Source: Streptomyces niveus
GTDB lineage: Bacteria; Actinomycetota; Actinomycetes; Streptomycetales; Streptomycetaceae
Length of the DNA stretch: 64,000 nt
Assembly: GCF_002009175.1 (NCBI RefSeq)
Contig: NZ_CP018047.1
Span: forward strand, 1,302,001 to 1,366,000
Direction: 5' to 3'
Every line of letters begins with the position of its first letter. Within the stretch, counting starts at the first letter, position 1. Below the pieces are notes generated by a model. It ran no database searches. It was not told where the DNA came from and saw only the letters and a list, made by a program, of their open reading frames with translations. The translations under genes were made by a program, and so were the position numbers. Below, in pieces: positions 28,764 through 37,294 of this stretch.

Positions 28764-29144
28764 TCAGAAACTCACGACGATTCCGGTGTGCACGCGCTTA
28801 CCGCGGCGTACGAGCGCGGCCGGCTTCGCGACGAGCCAGAACTGCCAGGTGTATTTGCGGGCGAGGAACTTGTTGACCTGGGCGGCGTCCTCGCCTTCGA
28901 GCAGCCGGGCCGTGCCCTCGGCGGTCGCGGCGCCCGGCGCGATGCGCCCGCGCGCGTCGCACGCCGTGACGACGACGCGGCTGTTGCCGCGGAGCCGCTT
29001 GACCTTCCAGGAGTCACTGCGGGTCCAGATGTACAGCACACCGCCGTCCACGGCGTGCCAGACCGGGGTGTCCACCCCGGTGCCGTCCTTCCGGTACGTG
29101 GTGAGGCTGACGTAGCGGCTACGGCGGAGCGCGTCGAGATTCAT
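28764..29144 (-). CDS. PPOX-class F420-dependent oxidoreductase-like protein
   Basis: A split-barrel flavin/F420-binding protein of 126 residues (ATG at 29144; a GTG two codons earlier is possible). The segments YVSLTTYRKDGTGVDTPVWH and LYIWTRSDSWKVKRLRGN are typical of the F420-binding PPOX family common in actinobacteria. It may reduce an unsaturated substrate or only store the cofactor; the substrate is unknown. No operon partner is evident. Confidence 0.85.
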   Translation of the reverse strand: MNLDALRRSRYVSLTTYRKDGTGVDTPVWHAVDGGVLYIWTRSDSWKVKRLRGNSRVVVTACDARGRIAPGAATAEGTARLLEGEDAAQVNKFLARKYTWQFWLVAKPAALVRRGKRVHTGIVVSF

Positions 29145-29234
29145 GTCCACGAGACTATGCCGCCCGCCGGACGGGCGGATTCCGGGACCGGGGGACGGAC
29201 GAGACCGGGACCGGGGAACGGACGGATTCCGGGA

Positions 29235-29486
29235 TCAGGCCGGCATCGGCGAGCAGGCCGTCGCGATCTCGTCCATCGACAGCCCCAGCGCCCCGGCCAG
29301 CGCCGCGACCGTGAAGAAGGCGGGTGTCGGGGCGCGGCCGGTCTCGATCTTGCGCAGCGTCTCGGGCGAGAGCCCGGAGACGGCGGCGATCTCGACCATG
29401 CTGCGCGGACCGCGCGCCTCGCGGAGCAGGGCGCCGAGCCGCTCGCCGCGCTCGCGCTCTTCCGGGGTCAGTGGGGTGCGTACCAT
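29235..29486 (-). CDS. Small XRE-family helix-turn-helix regulator
   Basis: A protein of 83 residues that is almost entirely an XRE domain (LREARGPRSMVEIAAVSGLSPETLRKIETGR). It lies divergently from a methionine aminopeptidase gene with only 42 bp between the start codons. The promoters of both genes must overlap the palindrome at 29499-29518, its probable operator. It probably represses itself and the aminopeptidase gene. Confidence 0.85.
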   Translation of the reverse strand: MVRTPLTPEERERGERLGALLREARGPRSMVEIAAVSGLSPETLRKIETGRAPTPAFFTVAALAGALGLSMDEIATACSPMPA

Positions 29487-29492
29487 GGCGTC

Positions 29493-29521
29493 ATTGTAAT
29501 ACCGCTACCGACCGGTATAGT
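29493..29521. promoter_or_regulatory. Overlapping divergent promoters with palindrome ATACCG-N8-CGGTAT
   Basis: Rightward promoter: TTGTAA (29494-29499), 16 bp, TATAGT (29516-29521), then 7 nt to the aminopeptidase ATG. Leftward: TACAAT (complement of 29493-29498), 6 nt before the regulator ATG. ATACCG (29499-29504) and CGGTAT (29513-29518) form an inverted repeat exactly between them. A bound repressor would block both promoters, and both transcripts appear leaderless. Confidence 0.6.
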
Positions 29522-29528
29522 TATTGGA

Positions 29529-30296
29529 ATGGTAGAGATCAAAACGGACGCGTCCCTGGACGCCATGCGCGCCGCGGGCCGGATCGTCGCACAGGCGCTC
29601 AGCGCGGTACGGGAGTCGGCCGCCGTCGGCGTGACCCTGCGCGAGCTGGACATCACCGCCCGCGCGGTGCTGAGTGAGGCGGGCGCCGGCTCGCCCTTCC
29701 TCGGCTACCGCCCGGACTGGGCGCCGGTCCCCTTCCCCGCCGTCATCTGCGCGTCGGTCAACGACACGATCGTGCACGGCATCCCCGACGACTACGCGCT
29801 GCGGGACGGCGACCTCGTCAGCATCGACTGCGGGGCCTCCTCGGGCGGCTGGGTCGGCGACTCGGCGATCAGCTTCACCGTGGGCCGGGCCCGCCCCGCC
29901 GACACCCGGCTCGTCGACACCGCCTTCGAGGCGCTGGACGCGGGCATCGCGGCCGCCGTCGTCGGCAACCGCGTCGGTGACATCGCCCACGCGATCGGCC
30001 GCGTCTGCCGTACGGCCGGCTACGGCATCCCGGACGGCTTCGGCGGTCACGGCGTGGGCCGCACGATGCACGAGGACCCGGGAGTCCCCAACGAGGGCAG
30101 GCCCGGCAGGGGCGTGCCGCTGCGCCACGGCATGGTGATCGCGATCGAGCCGATGCTGATCGCCGGGGGCACCGACGACCACTACACGGCGCGCGACGGC
30201 TGGTCGATCCGTACGACGGACGGCAGCCGCGCGGCGCACGCCGAGCACACGGTGGCGATCACCGACGAGGGCCCGCGGATTCTGACCCTGCTGTAG
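29529..30296 (+). CDS. map: Type I methionine aminopeptidase
   Basis: A protein of 255 residues that removes the initiator methionine from new proteins with a two-metal centre. Metal-ligand segments are present: SIDCGASSGGWVGDSA (two Asp), GGHGVGRTMHEDP (His), IAIEPML (Glu) and AEHTVAIT (Glu). It lacks an N-terminal extension. The ATG at 29529 has no ribosome site and sits 7 nt after a -10 box. Placement beside an XRE repressor suggests a conditionally used extra copy rather than the main housekeeping enzyme next to secY. Confidence 0.92.
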   Translation: MVEIKTDASLDAMRAAGRIVAQALSAVRESAAVGVTLRELDITARAVLSEAGAGSPFLGYRPDWAPVPFPAVICASVNDTIVHGIPDDYALRDGDLVSIDCGASSGGWVGDSAISFTVGRARPADTRLVDTAFEALDAGIAAAVVGNRVGDIAHAIGRVCRTAGYGIPDGFGGHGVGRTMHEDPGVPNEGRPGRGVPLRHGMVIAIEPMLIAGGTDDHYTARDGWSIRTTDGSRAAHAEHTVAITDEGPRILTLL

Positions 30297-30350
30297 GCCT
30301 GCGGCCGAGGACAGGAGACCGGGCCCGTCCGGCGGCCGAGGACCGGCCTG

Positions 30351-32180
30351 TCAGGGCCGGTTCGCCGGGTGGACCACCATCGCGGAGCCGCCGCCCCTGC
30401 GGTCCTTCTCCGCCGCCGCCACCCAGCGGCCGTCGGGCAGCCGCTGGACGCCCGTCGCCGCGCCGATCTCCGGGTTCTTGGTGAACGCGTGCCCCAGTGC
30501 CTCGAGTTGGCCGCGCAGCGGGCTGTCGTAGAGAGCCGGCTCCAGCTCCGTCGTCGCGGAGTTGCGCTGGCTGGCGCGGGGCGCGGCGATCGCGTCGACC
30601 AGCGGCAGACCCCGGTCCAGATGGCCGGTGAGCGTCTGGATGACGGTCGTGATGATGGTCGCGCCGCCGGGTGAGCCGAGCGCCACGAGCGGCCGGTCGC
30701 GTTCGTCGAGCACGATCGTCGGGGACATGGACGACCTCGGCCGCTTGCCGGGGCCGGGCAGGTTCGGGTCGTGGACGGCCGGGTTCGCGGCGGCGAACGA
30801 GAAGTCCGTCAGCTCGTTGTTGAGGAGGAAGCCCCGGCCGGGCACGGTGATGCCGCTGCCGCCCGTCGACTCGATGGTCAGCGTGTAGGCGACGACGTTG
30901 CCCCACTTGTCGGCGGCCGTCAGATGGGTGGTGTTCTCCCCCTCGTACGTCGTCGGCGCCGCCGTACCGCCCGGCGCGCACGCCACGGGGTTCGCCGGGT
31001 CACCGGGCGCGAGCGGGCTCTTGAGCGCCACGTCGTCCTTGATGAGGCATTCGCGCGAGTCCGCGAAGCGCTGCGACAACAGCCCCTTCGTGGGGACGTC
31101 CTCGAAGGCCGGGTCGCCGAGCCAGCGCCCCCGGTCGGCGAAGGCGATGCGGCTCGCCTCGATGAAGCGGTGCAGATACTGCTGCTGCGAGGCCCGCTTC
31201 AGATCGGTGTTCTCAAGGATGTTGAGCGCCTCACCGACGCTCGTACCGCCGGAGGACGACGGCGCCATGCCGTAGACGTCGAGCCCTCGGTAGGAGATCT
31301 TCGTCGGCGCCTGCCGCTTGGTCCGGTACGCGGCCAGGTCGCCGGTCGTCAGATCGCCCGCCCGGACCTTGCGGGTGGCGTCCGGGTCGACGGGCGGGGT
31401 GCGGACGGTGCGGACGATGTCGCGGGCGAGGTCGCCCCGGTAGAGCGCGTCGGTGCCCCGCTTGCCCAGTTCCGCGTACGTACGGGCAAGGTCGGGGTTC
31501 TTGAACACCGAACCGGTCACCGGCAGTTCGCCGCCGGGCAGGAACAGCTCGGCGGAGGCCGGGAAGTCGGCGAACCGGGCCTGGTTCGACGCGGTCTGGG
31601 AGCGGAATGTCTCGTCGACGGTGAAGCCGTCCTTCGCCAGCCGCTCGGCGGGCGCCAGCATCTGCCGCAGCGACCTGCTGCCCCAGGAGTCGAGCGCCCG
31701 CTCCCAGGTGGCCGGGGTGCCGGGCGTACCGACGCCGAGTCCGCTCGTCATGCCCTCGGCGAAGGGGATCGGCTTGCCGTCCTCCTGGAAGAGGGTGGCG
31801 TCGGCGGACTTGGGCGCGGTCTCGCGGCCGTCGATGGTGTGGACGGAGCGGGACGCGGCGTCGTAGTAGACGAAGTAGCCGCCTCCGCCGATACCGGCCG
31901 AGTAGGGCTCGGTGACACCGAGCGCGGCGGCGGTGGCCACCGCCGCGTCCACGGCGTTGCCGCCGCGCCTCAGCACCTCGATGCCCGCGGCGGACGCGTC
32001 CTTGTCGACGCTCGACACGGCTCCGCCGTAGCCGACGGCGAAGGGGGTCTTGGCGGGCGTCTTCGTGGGTGCCTTCGCGGGTGCCTCCGTCGGAGGCGCC
32101 GCGGCACCCACCGAGAGCATGGCGGCGGCGAGAGCCACGATCGAGACGTTGCGTGTGGTGCGAGCGGCGGGGCGGCGCAT
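30351..32180 (-). CDS. ggt: Secreted gamma-glutamyltransferase
   Basis: A protein of 609 residues. Residues 1-32 form a signal peptide (RTTRNVSIVALAAAMLSVGA), followed by a short repetitive linker of PAKAPTKTP type. The mature enzyme has the family start GGAVSSVDKDASAAGIEVL and the nucleophile Thr in ENTTHLTAADKWGNVV. It would hydrolyse glutathione or gamma-glutamyl peptides outside the cell. GGAGG stands 5 nt before the ATG at 32180; longer frames are rejected. It is the second member of this family here, distinct from 17081-18892 in length and in having a signal peptide. Confidence 0.93.
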   Translation of the reverse strand: MRRPAARTTRNVSIVALAAAMLSVGAAAPPTEAPAKAPTKTPAKTPFAVGYGGAVSSVDKDASAAGIEVLRRGGNAVDAAVATAAALGVTEPYSAGIGGGGYFVYYDAASRSVHTIDGRETAPKSADATLFQEDGKPIPFAEGMTSGLGVGTPGTPATWERALDSWGSRSLRQMLAPAERLAKDGFTVDETFRSQTASNQARFADFPASAELFLPGGELPVTGSVFKNPDLARTYAELGKRGTDALYRGDLARDIVRTVRTPPVDPDATRKVRAGDLTTGDLAAYRTKRQAPTKISYRGLDVYGMAPSSSGGTSVGEALNILENTDLKRASQQQYLHRFIEASRIAFADRGRWLGDPAFEDVPTKGLLSQRFADSRECLIKDDVALKSPLAPGDPANPVACAPGGTAAPTTYEGENTTHLTAADKWGNVVAYTLTIESTGGSGITVPGRGFLLNNELTDFSFAAANPAVHDPNLPGPGKRPRSSMSPTIVLDERDRPLVALGSPGGATIITTVIQTLTGHLDRGLPLVDAIAAPRASQRNSATTELEPALYDSPLRGQLEALGHAFTKNPEIGAATGVQRLPDGRWVAAAEKDRRGGGSAMVVHPANRP

Positions 32181-32385
32181 CTGTACCTCCGGTGGACGTC
32201 CGTCCGCGGAGCGTAACTTCACTGCTCGCGCCCCGCCAGAACCATTGGTGCTATGACATGAATGGTTCACCGGGGAGGTCGGTCCGCCGGCCCGTTCGTC
32301 CCCGATCGCGGAGGGACCGCGTCCGCGGCCCGTGAACTCCGTGCGCCATGTCCGGGACGGCGTCGTCCGGCTAACATGCGCGCCC

Positions 32386-33129
32386 ATGACAGACGACGTA
32401 CGCAATATCGTTCTCGGGGTGCTCGCCACCGGCATCAGCGCCGCCCTCGGCTGGATGGCCCGGACCTATCTCTGGCGCCGCAAGCTGCGCAGGAAGCAGG
32501 CGTTCTTCGGGCTGCCGGGCAACTCCGAGTGTCTGCTGGTCGTCAACCGGGAGGCGGGCGGCGACGGCGCCGTCCACCGTCATGACGTCTTCGCGCTGCT
32601 GGAGATGTCCGCGCTGATCAAGGACTGCGGCGCGCACGCGCAGATAGTCCAGCACGACTCCGCGCAGCAGGGGTTCGGGGAGCGTACGGAGTTCTGTCTG
32701 GGCGGTCCGGCGTCGAACCGCCGCATGGCCGCCCATCTGTCCTCGCTGCTGCCCGGCGTCAAGATCAACACGGATCCGGATCCGGGCCCGGACCGCGGGG
32801 CCTTCCAGATAGGCAGCGAGCGCTACCGCGCGGAGCCGGGCGTCGCGGAGTACGTCATCCTGGCGCGCCTGACCGCCGGCCAGGACTCCCGGCCGGTCTT
32901 CCTCTTCTGCGGGCAGCGGGCCATCACCAACCAGGCGGCCTCGCGCTATCTGGCGAAGCACCACGAGAAGCTGTCGCGAAAGCACGGCCGCGACTCGTTC
33001 TGTCTGCTCCTGAAGGTGGTCAACTCGCAGGCGTACGGCCCCGATGTGGTCGAGCTGGTGTCGGACGTCACCAGGGCGGCGCAGGAGCCCGCCCCTGTTG
33101 TACGCACCTCGCACCGGGCGGCCGGCTGA
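32386..33129 (+). CDS. Conserved hypothetical protein with N-terminal membrane anchor
   Basis: A protein of 247 residues. Residues 6-24 (RNIVLGVLATGISAALGWM) form a probable membrane anchor, followed by a basic stretch. The remainder is a soluble alpha/beta domain with VVNREAGGDGAVHRHDVFAL and FLFCGQRAITNQAASRYLA. I do not recognise its function. TAACAT at 32372-32377 lies 8 nt before the ATG at 32386, and there is no ribosome site, so the transcript may be leaderless. Confidence 0.75.
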   Translation: MTDDVRNIVLGVLATGISAALGWMARTYLWRRKLRRKQAFFGLPGNSECLLVVNREAGGDGAVHRHDVFALLEMSALIKDCGAHAQIVQHDSAQQGFGERTEFCLGGPASNRRMAAHLSSLLPGVKINTDPDPGPDRGAFQIGSERYRAEPGVAEYVILARLTAGQDSRPVFLFCGQRAITNQAASRYLAKHHEKLSRKHGRDSFCLLLKVVNSQAYGPDVVELVSDVTRAAQEPAPVVRTSHRAAG

Positions 33130-33825
33130 GGGACGGTGCGGGATCGGTACGGGATCGGTACCGGGCCGGCGCGGGATCGGCGCAAGATCGGCGCGGGAAT
33201 CAACGAGGGGAGAGCGGCACCCTCGTCGTACGTGGCGACGACGCGGGCCCGCTCCATGTCGAGCACGGCCCTCCCGGCGCGCAGCTGACCTTCTCCCCGT
33301 CCACGTCCGACCCGAGGTGCAGGTCGGTCCCGCGGCGCGAGAAGTGATCTCCGGCTGCTGCCAGAGGGTCCCCCCGCGAGAAGCGGGAGGCGGGCCGTGT
33401 CCCTTGAGCTACCGCGCCTCGGGCGGCGGCGGGACCATCCCCGCGAGCGCGGGGCACGGCGGACGCGTACGGACTCCCGGGTGGCACCCGAGGCCGGCGC
33501 GGCATCCGTGGTCTCTTCCGTCGAGACCACCGTCACCATGGGGATGAACGATGAATCGTAGTCCAGATTCGGCGCGATGAGCTCGTCCGCGCATCCGAAC
33601 TCCCGGACCGGGGCATCCGGTCGGCGGTGTGCGGGTCGGTGGTGGAATCGACTGCGGCTCCCGCCGCGGACCGCCCGCGGGACCGTGGTCGACGGTCATG
33701 CGCTGCCCTCCCCGTTCTCGGCAATGTCGAGGTCAGCGCAAACTATCCAGCCCGACAAGGGACTTCACACCCGACACGCATAAATCGGGCATAAGCCGTA
33801 TTAACGTCCAGGGGTGGGGTCGCGA
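33130..33825. other. Long gap without a supported gene
   Basis: About 700 bp. Positions 33135-33195 are near-tandem repeats containing GGATCGG or AGATCGG. From 33190 to 33540 short frames exist on both strands, but none has convincing codon use, a ribosome site or a recognisable product, so this may be a decayed gene. A single CRISPR-repeat-like sequence lies at 33432-33456. The last 100 bp are less GC-rich and may contain promoter elements. Confidence 0.5.
33432..33456. repeat. Isolated sequence resembling a type I-E CRISPR repeat
   Basis: GGACCATCCCCGCGAGCGCG followed by GGGCAC. It agrees over most of its length with the hairpin repeats of actinobacterial type I-E arrays (GGACCATCCCCGC, then GCGCGGGG, then CAC). 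There is no second good copy at 61 bp; a degraded look-alike (CCCCGCGAG) starts 67 bp upstream. No cas gene is present in the window. Confidence 0.3.
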
Positions 33826-34266
33826 TCACGCCTCGGCCGCCTCCGCGTACACCTGGGACAGTTCGGGCGCACCGCTGACGGCCCAGTCCAGACCGGCTTC
33901 CACGACCTGGATCTCCCGGCCGGAGACGAGCCGTACGACGGGGTGACCGCCGGGCCAGATGTGCCAGGCCGCCCCTTCGACCGTACGCACGATGACCGTA
34001 CCGAGATACAGCCCCGCGTCGTTGCCGAGCCAGGGCAGCTCCTCCGGGTCGTCGCGCCAGTGCGGCGGCAGCTGGTCCAGAGCCTCCAACGAGGCCGGGG
34101 AATCGTCCAGTTCGAGACCGGACTGCCCCGCCCGGACACGCAGCAGCTCGCACTCGGAGAGCAGTTCGGCCACGCCTTCCGCGTCACTGCCGACGACGGA
34201 CGCCAACGACTCCCCCTCATCAGCACCGTTGCGTTTGCGCCAGTTGTCCAAGAAAGGGATGTTCAT
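33826..34266 (-). CDS. Uncharacterised conserved protein (possibly DUF6278)
   Basis: A protein of 146 residues starting MNIPFLDNWRKRNGADEGES. It has an acidic centre (GLELDDSPASLEALDQLPPH) and a Trp-rich strand region (GAAWHIWPGGHPVVRLVSGR). It resembles a Streptomyces family of unknown function; the DUF number is from memory and uncertain. No membrane span or enzyme motif is visible. Coding bias supports the frame. Confidence 0.7.
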   Translation of the reverse strand: MNIPFLDNWRKRNGADEGESLASVVGSDAEGVAELLSECELLRVRAGQSGLELDDSPASLEALDQLPPHWRDDPEELPWLGNDAGLYLGTVIVRTVEGAAWHIWPGGHPVVRLVSGREIQVVEAGLDWAVSGAPELSQVYAEAAEA

Positions 34267-34377
34267 ACCACTCAGCCTGCCATTTCCCCGTACCCGCGCA
34301 CCTCAGGGCACGCGGGCGGTATCAGAGGCAGAATGCCCGGGGCCAGACCCGACGATGCCGGCCCGGCCTCCGGAACA

Positions 34378-35157
34378 TCAGAGGTCGAGATCGACGACGA
34401 CCGGAGCATGGTCCGAAGCACCCTTGCCCTTGCGCTCTTCACGGTCGACATAACTGTCCTTGACGGCGGCGGTGAAGGGCCCGTTGCCGTAGACGAGGTC
34501 GATCCGCATTCCCCGGTTCTTCGGGAACCGGAGTTCGCGGTAGTCCCAGAAAGTGTACGGCTGGTCGTACTTGAGCGGTCGCGGCATCACATCCGTCAGA
34601 CCGCCGTCACGGAGAGCGGCGAGAGCGGCACGCTCGTCGGGGGTGACATGGGTGGCGCCCTCGAAGAGCGCCGGGTCCCACACGTCCTGATCGGTCGGCG
34701 CGACGTTGAAGTCACCGAGGACGGCGAACGGCCTGTCCCCCGCGCTGTCCTCGGCCACCGCCGCGCGCAGCGCCTCGAGCCAGCGCAGCTTGTACGCGTA
34801 GTGATCATGCGCGACCTCGCGGCCGTTGGGCACGTAGACCGACCAGACCCGGACGCCGCCGCAGGTCGCGGAGATCGCGCGGGGCTCCTCGACGCCCTCG
34901 TACTCCGGGCCGCCGGGCAGTCCCTTGACGGTGTCGTCGAGACCGACGCGCGAGATCAGCGCCACTCCGTTCCACCTGCCGGTGGCGTTGACCGCGGACT
35001 CGTAACCCAGCTCGCGCAGGGCGTCGGCGGGGAACTGCTCCAGGGTGCTCTTGGTCTCCTGGACGCACAGCACGTCCGTGCCCGTGCTCTCCAGCCAGGC
35101 CAGCAGACGCGGCAGCCGGGCAGTGATCGAATTGACGTTCCAGGTGGCGATGCGCAT
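34378..35157 (-). CDS. xth: Exodeoxyribonuclease III
   Basis: A protein of 259 residues of the exonuclease III/AP endonuclease family for base-excision repair. Motifs: MRIATWNVNSI at the start, LCVQETKS (metal-binding Glu), VLGDFNVAPTDQDVWD, RIDLVYG, and the catalytic end GKGASDHAPVVVDLDL. Length and order are normal. It stands alone between unrelated leftward genes. Confidence 0.96.
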   Translation of the reverse strand: MRIATWNVNSITARLPRLLAWLESTGTDVLCVQETKSTLEQFPADALRELGYESAVNATGRWNGVALISRVGLDDTVKGLPGGPEYEGVEEPRAISATCGGVRVWSVYVPNGREVAHDHYAYKLRWLEALRAAVAEDSAGDRPFAVLGDFNVAPTDQDVWDPALFEGATHVTPDERAALAALRDGGLTDVMPRPLKYDQPYTFWDYRELRFPKNRGMRIDLVYGNGPFTAAVKDSYVDREERKGKGASDHAPVVVDLDL

Positions 35158-35232
35158 GGACGACAGCCTATCCGCGAGGTCCGACAGTGACCGTTCCGGC
35201 GACCACCGGGACGGCGTCGCAGGCCGCCGGCC

Positions 35233-35865
35233 TCACAGTTCGGTGGCCTCACCGGGCGCCAGGTGGGCGTGGCCGGAGCCACCGAGGCGGCCGACATGGC
35301 CGTCGTACAGAGGCAGCGCCAGATCGGTGAGCAGCGCGTCGTGGATGTCGAAGGTGCGCCGCGGCTTCACCTCACGTACGTAGTCGATCACTTCGGAGAT
35401 CTTGTTCCACGGAGCGTGCACCGGGAGCATCAGCGTCTCGACGGGGCGGTCGGGAACGGTGAACGCGTCGCCGGGGTGGAAGAGCGAACCGTCCACCAGA
35501 TAACCGACGTTGGTGACCCGCGGCAGATCGGGGTGGATCACCGCGTGGAGTTCGCCGTGCACCTGTACGTCGAAGCCCGCCGCGGCGAACGTGTCGCCGT
35601 GCCCCACGGTGTGCACACGCCCAGGAAAGGCCGCCGAGAGCTGCTCGGCGACGCTGCGCAGGGTCCAGATCTCGGTGGCCGGGTCCGCTTCGAGGGCGGC
35701 CCGCAGCCTGCCTTCGTCGAAGTGGTCGGGGTGCTCGTGCGTGACGAGGACGGCGTCGGCGCCGAGCGCCGCGTCCTCCTCACTGAAGACGCCCGGGTCG
35801 ACGACGAGCGTGCGCCCCTCCTTCTCCAGCCGGACGCAGGCGTGGGACTTCTTGGTGAGCTTCAC
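35233..35865 (-). CDS. Metallo-beta-lactamase-fold hydrolase
   Basis: A protein of 210 residues in the UlaG/YtnP-like branch. The metal motif is VLVTHEHPDHFD (HxHxDH). Further ligand segments are VHGELHAVIH and FHPGDAF, and the end has TFDIHDALL. The substrate is unknown. I favour the GTG at 35865 (GAGGTGG just upstream) over the GTG at 35874. Confidence 0.88.
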   Translation of the reverse strand: MKLTKKSHACVRLEKEGRTLVVDPGVFSEEDAALGADAVLVTHEHPDHFDEGRLRAALEADPATEIWTLRSVAEQLSAAFPGRVHTVGHGDTFAAAGFDVQVHGELHAVIHPDLPRVTNVGYLVDGSLFHPGDAFTVPDRPVETLMLPVHAPWNKISEVIDYVREVKPRRTFDIHDALLTDLALPLYDGHVGRLGGSGHAHLAPGEATEL

Positions 35866-35974
35866 CGTGACCACCTCGTGTTGCGGATTCCTGGACGCGT
35901 TCCGTTACGACCACCGGTATCGCACCTCCATGGTCGACACGCGCCACCACGACGGCAAACGGGGGTGACACGAG

Positions 35975-37294
35975 CTAGCCCTCGGGGGTGGTCTCCTCCT
36001 GGACGACCGCGCCGACGACGCGGAACGCCGCGGTCGCCGCCGGGAAGCCGCAGTAGACGGCCGCCTGGATCAGTACTTCCTTGATCTCGGCCGGGGTCAG
36101 CCCGTTGCGCAGGGCCGCCCTGGTCTCGACTGCGAGTTCGTCGAGGTGACCGCCGGCGACCAGTGCCGTCAGCGAGACACAGCTGCGGCTGCGACGGTCC
36201 AGTCCTTCCCTGTTCCACACCTCGCCCCAGGCGTAACGGGTGAGGAGTTCCTGGAAGTCGGAGGCGAAGTCGTCCGTGTCGGCCATGACCCGGTCGACGT
36301 GGGCGTCACCGACGACCTCCCTGCGGACCCGCATGCCCGTCTCGTACTGATCCGGGCGTACGGCGGCCACGGCCTGCGGCTGTTCGGCGGAGGCGATCTC
36401 GGCGACGGGGGCGCTCATCGGCGACAGGGTCGGGGGGCCGGCCGGCGTGCCCGGGCCCGGATAGGTGGCCCAGTCGGGCAGCACCGTAAGGCCGGTCGAG
36501 GTGTCGGAGGGGTTCTGCCAGGCGGTGGAGAAATGGCGGACGAGCAGGTCCGTGACGGCGGCGGGCTGCTCCACGGGCGCCAGGTGCGAGGCTCCCGGCA
36601 CCAGCGCGAGCCGGGCGTCCGGTATCCCGGCGACCAGCGTGCGGGCCTCGGCAGGACCGGTGACCTTGTCCTCGGCGCCGACCAGGACGAGCGTCGGCAC
36701 ACCGATCCGGCCCAGCTCCGCCCGTACGTCGAAGGCCGCCAGCGCCTCGCAGGCGGCTATGTAGCAGCCCGGATCGGTCGTGCGGACCATCTGGACCGCC
36801 CACTCCACGATCGCGGGCTGCGCGGCCGCGAAACCGGCCGTGAACCAGCGCTCGGGCGCCGAGCGGGCCATCGGGTCGAGTCCGTTCGTACGGACGATGA
36901 CGCCCCGCTGGCGGAACTCGTCCGCCGTACCGAACCGCGGGGACGAGGCCACCAGGGCGAGTGACGCGACCCGGTCGGGGCGGCGCAGCGCCAGCTCCGC
37001 GCCGATCGCGCCGCCGATGGAGCAGCCGGCGTAGCCGAAGCGCTGCACGCCGAGCCCGTCGAGCGTGGCGAGCAGCCGGTCCGCCAGCTCGGGCACCCCG
37101 GTCGCGGGGTGCGCGGGCGCGCCGCCGTGACCTGGCAGGTCGAAACGGAGTACGCGCCAGTGTTTCGCCAGCTCGGGCGTCTGCCTGTCCCACATGTGCC
37201 AGGTCGTTCCGAGAGAGGGACCCAAGATCAGGGTCGGTGCGTCTTCTGGCCCGTCGACGCGGTATTGCAAGGTCCTAGTGGTCGTCTCGCTCAC
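35975..37294 (-). CDS. pcaL: Fused 3-oxoadipate enol-lactonase and 4-carboxymuconolactone decarboxylase
   Basis: A protein of 439 residues. Residues 1-255 are an alpha/beta hydrolase with the nucleophile serine in GYAGCSIGGAIG, the enol-lactonase. Residues about 300-439 are a carboxymuconolactone decarboxylase domain (FQELLTRYAWGEVW, SLTALVAGGHLDEL). The fusion is called PcaL in actinobacteria and catalyses two consecutive steps of the beta-ketoadipate pathway. The GTG start at 37294 follows GGGAG at 9 nt. No other pca gene is in the window, so this is an isolated copy at the edge of the biosynthetic cluster. Confidence 0.9.
   Translation of the reverse strand: MSETTTRTLQYRVDGPEDAPTLILGPSLGTTWHMWDRQTPELAKHWRVLRFDLPGHGGAPAHPATGVPELADRLLATLDGLGVQRFGYAGCSIGGAIGAELALRRPDRVASLALVASSPRFGTADEFRQRGVIVRTNGLDPMARSAPERWFTAGFAAAQPAIVEWAVQMVRTTDPGCYIAACEALAAFDVRAELGRIGVPTLVLVGAEDKVTGPAEARTLVAGIPDARLALVPGASHLAPVEQPAAVTDLLVRHFSTAWQNPSDTSTGLTVLPDWATYPGPGTPAGPPTLSPMSAPVAEIASAEQPQAVAAVRPDQYETGMRVRREVVGDAHVDRVMADTDDFASDFQELLTRYAWGEVWNREGLDRRSRSCVSLTALVAGGHLDELAVETRAALRNGLTPAEIKEVLIQAAVYCGFPAATAAFRVVGAVVQEETTPEG

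Noticed and set aside
33361..33456. A two-repeat CRISPR array
   Set aside because: The upstream look-alike is 67 bp away rather than about 61 and matches only in the core; no cas genes. Kept only as a possible single relic.
33200..33505. Short reverse-strand frame of 101 residues
   Set aside because: Composition is Arg/Pro/Gly-rich, there is no ribosome site and no recognisable fold; treated as non-coding or decayed.
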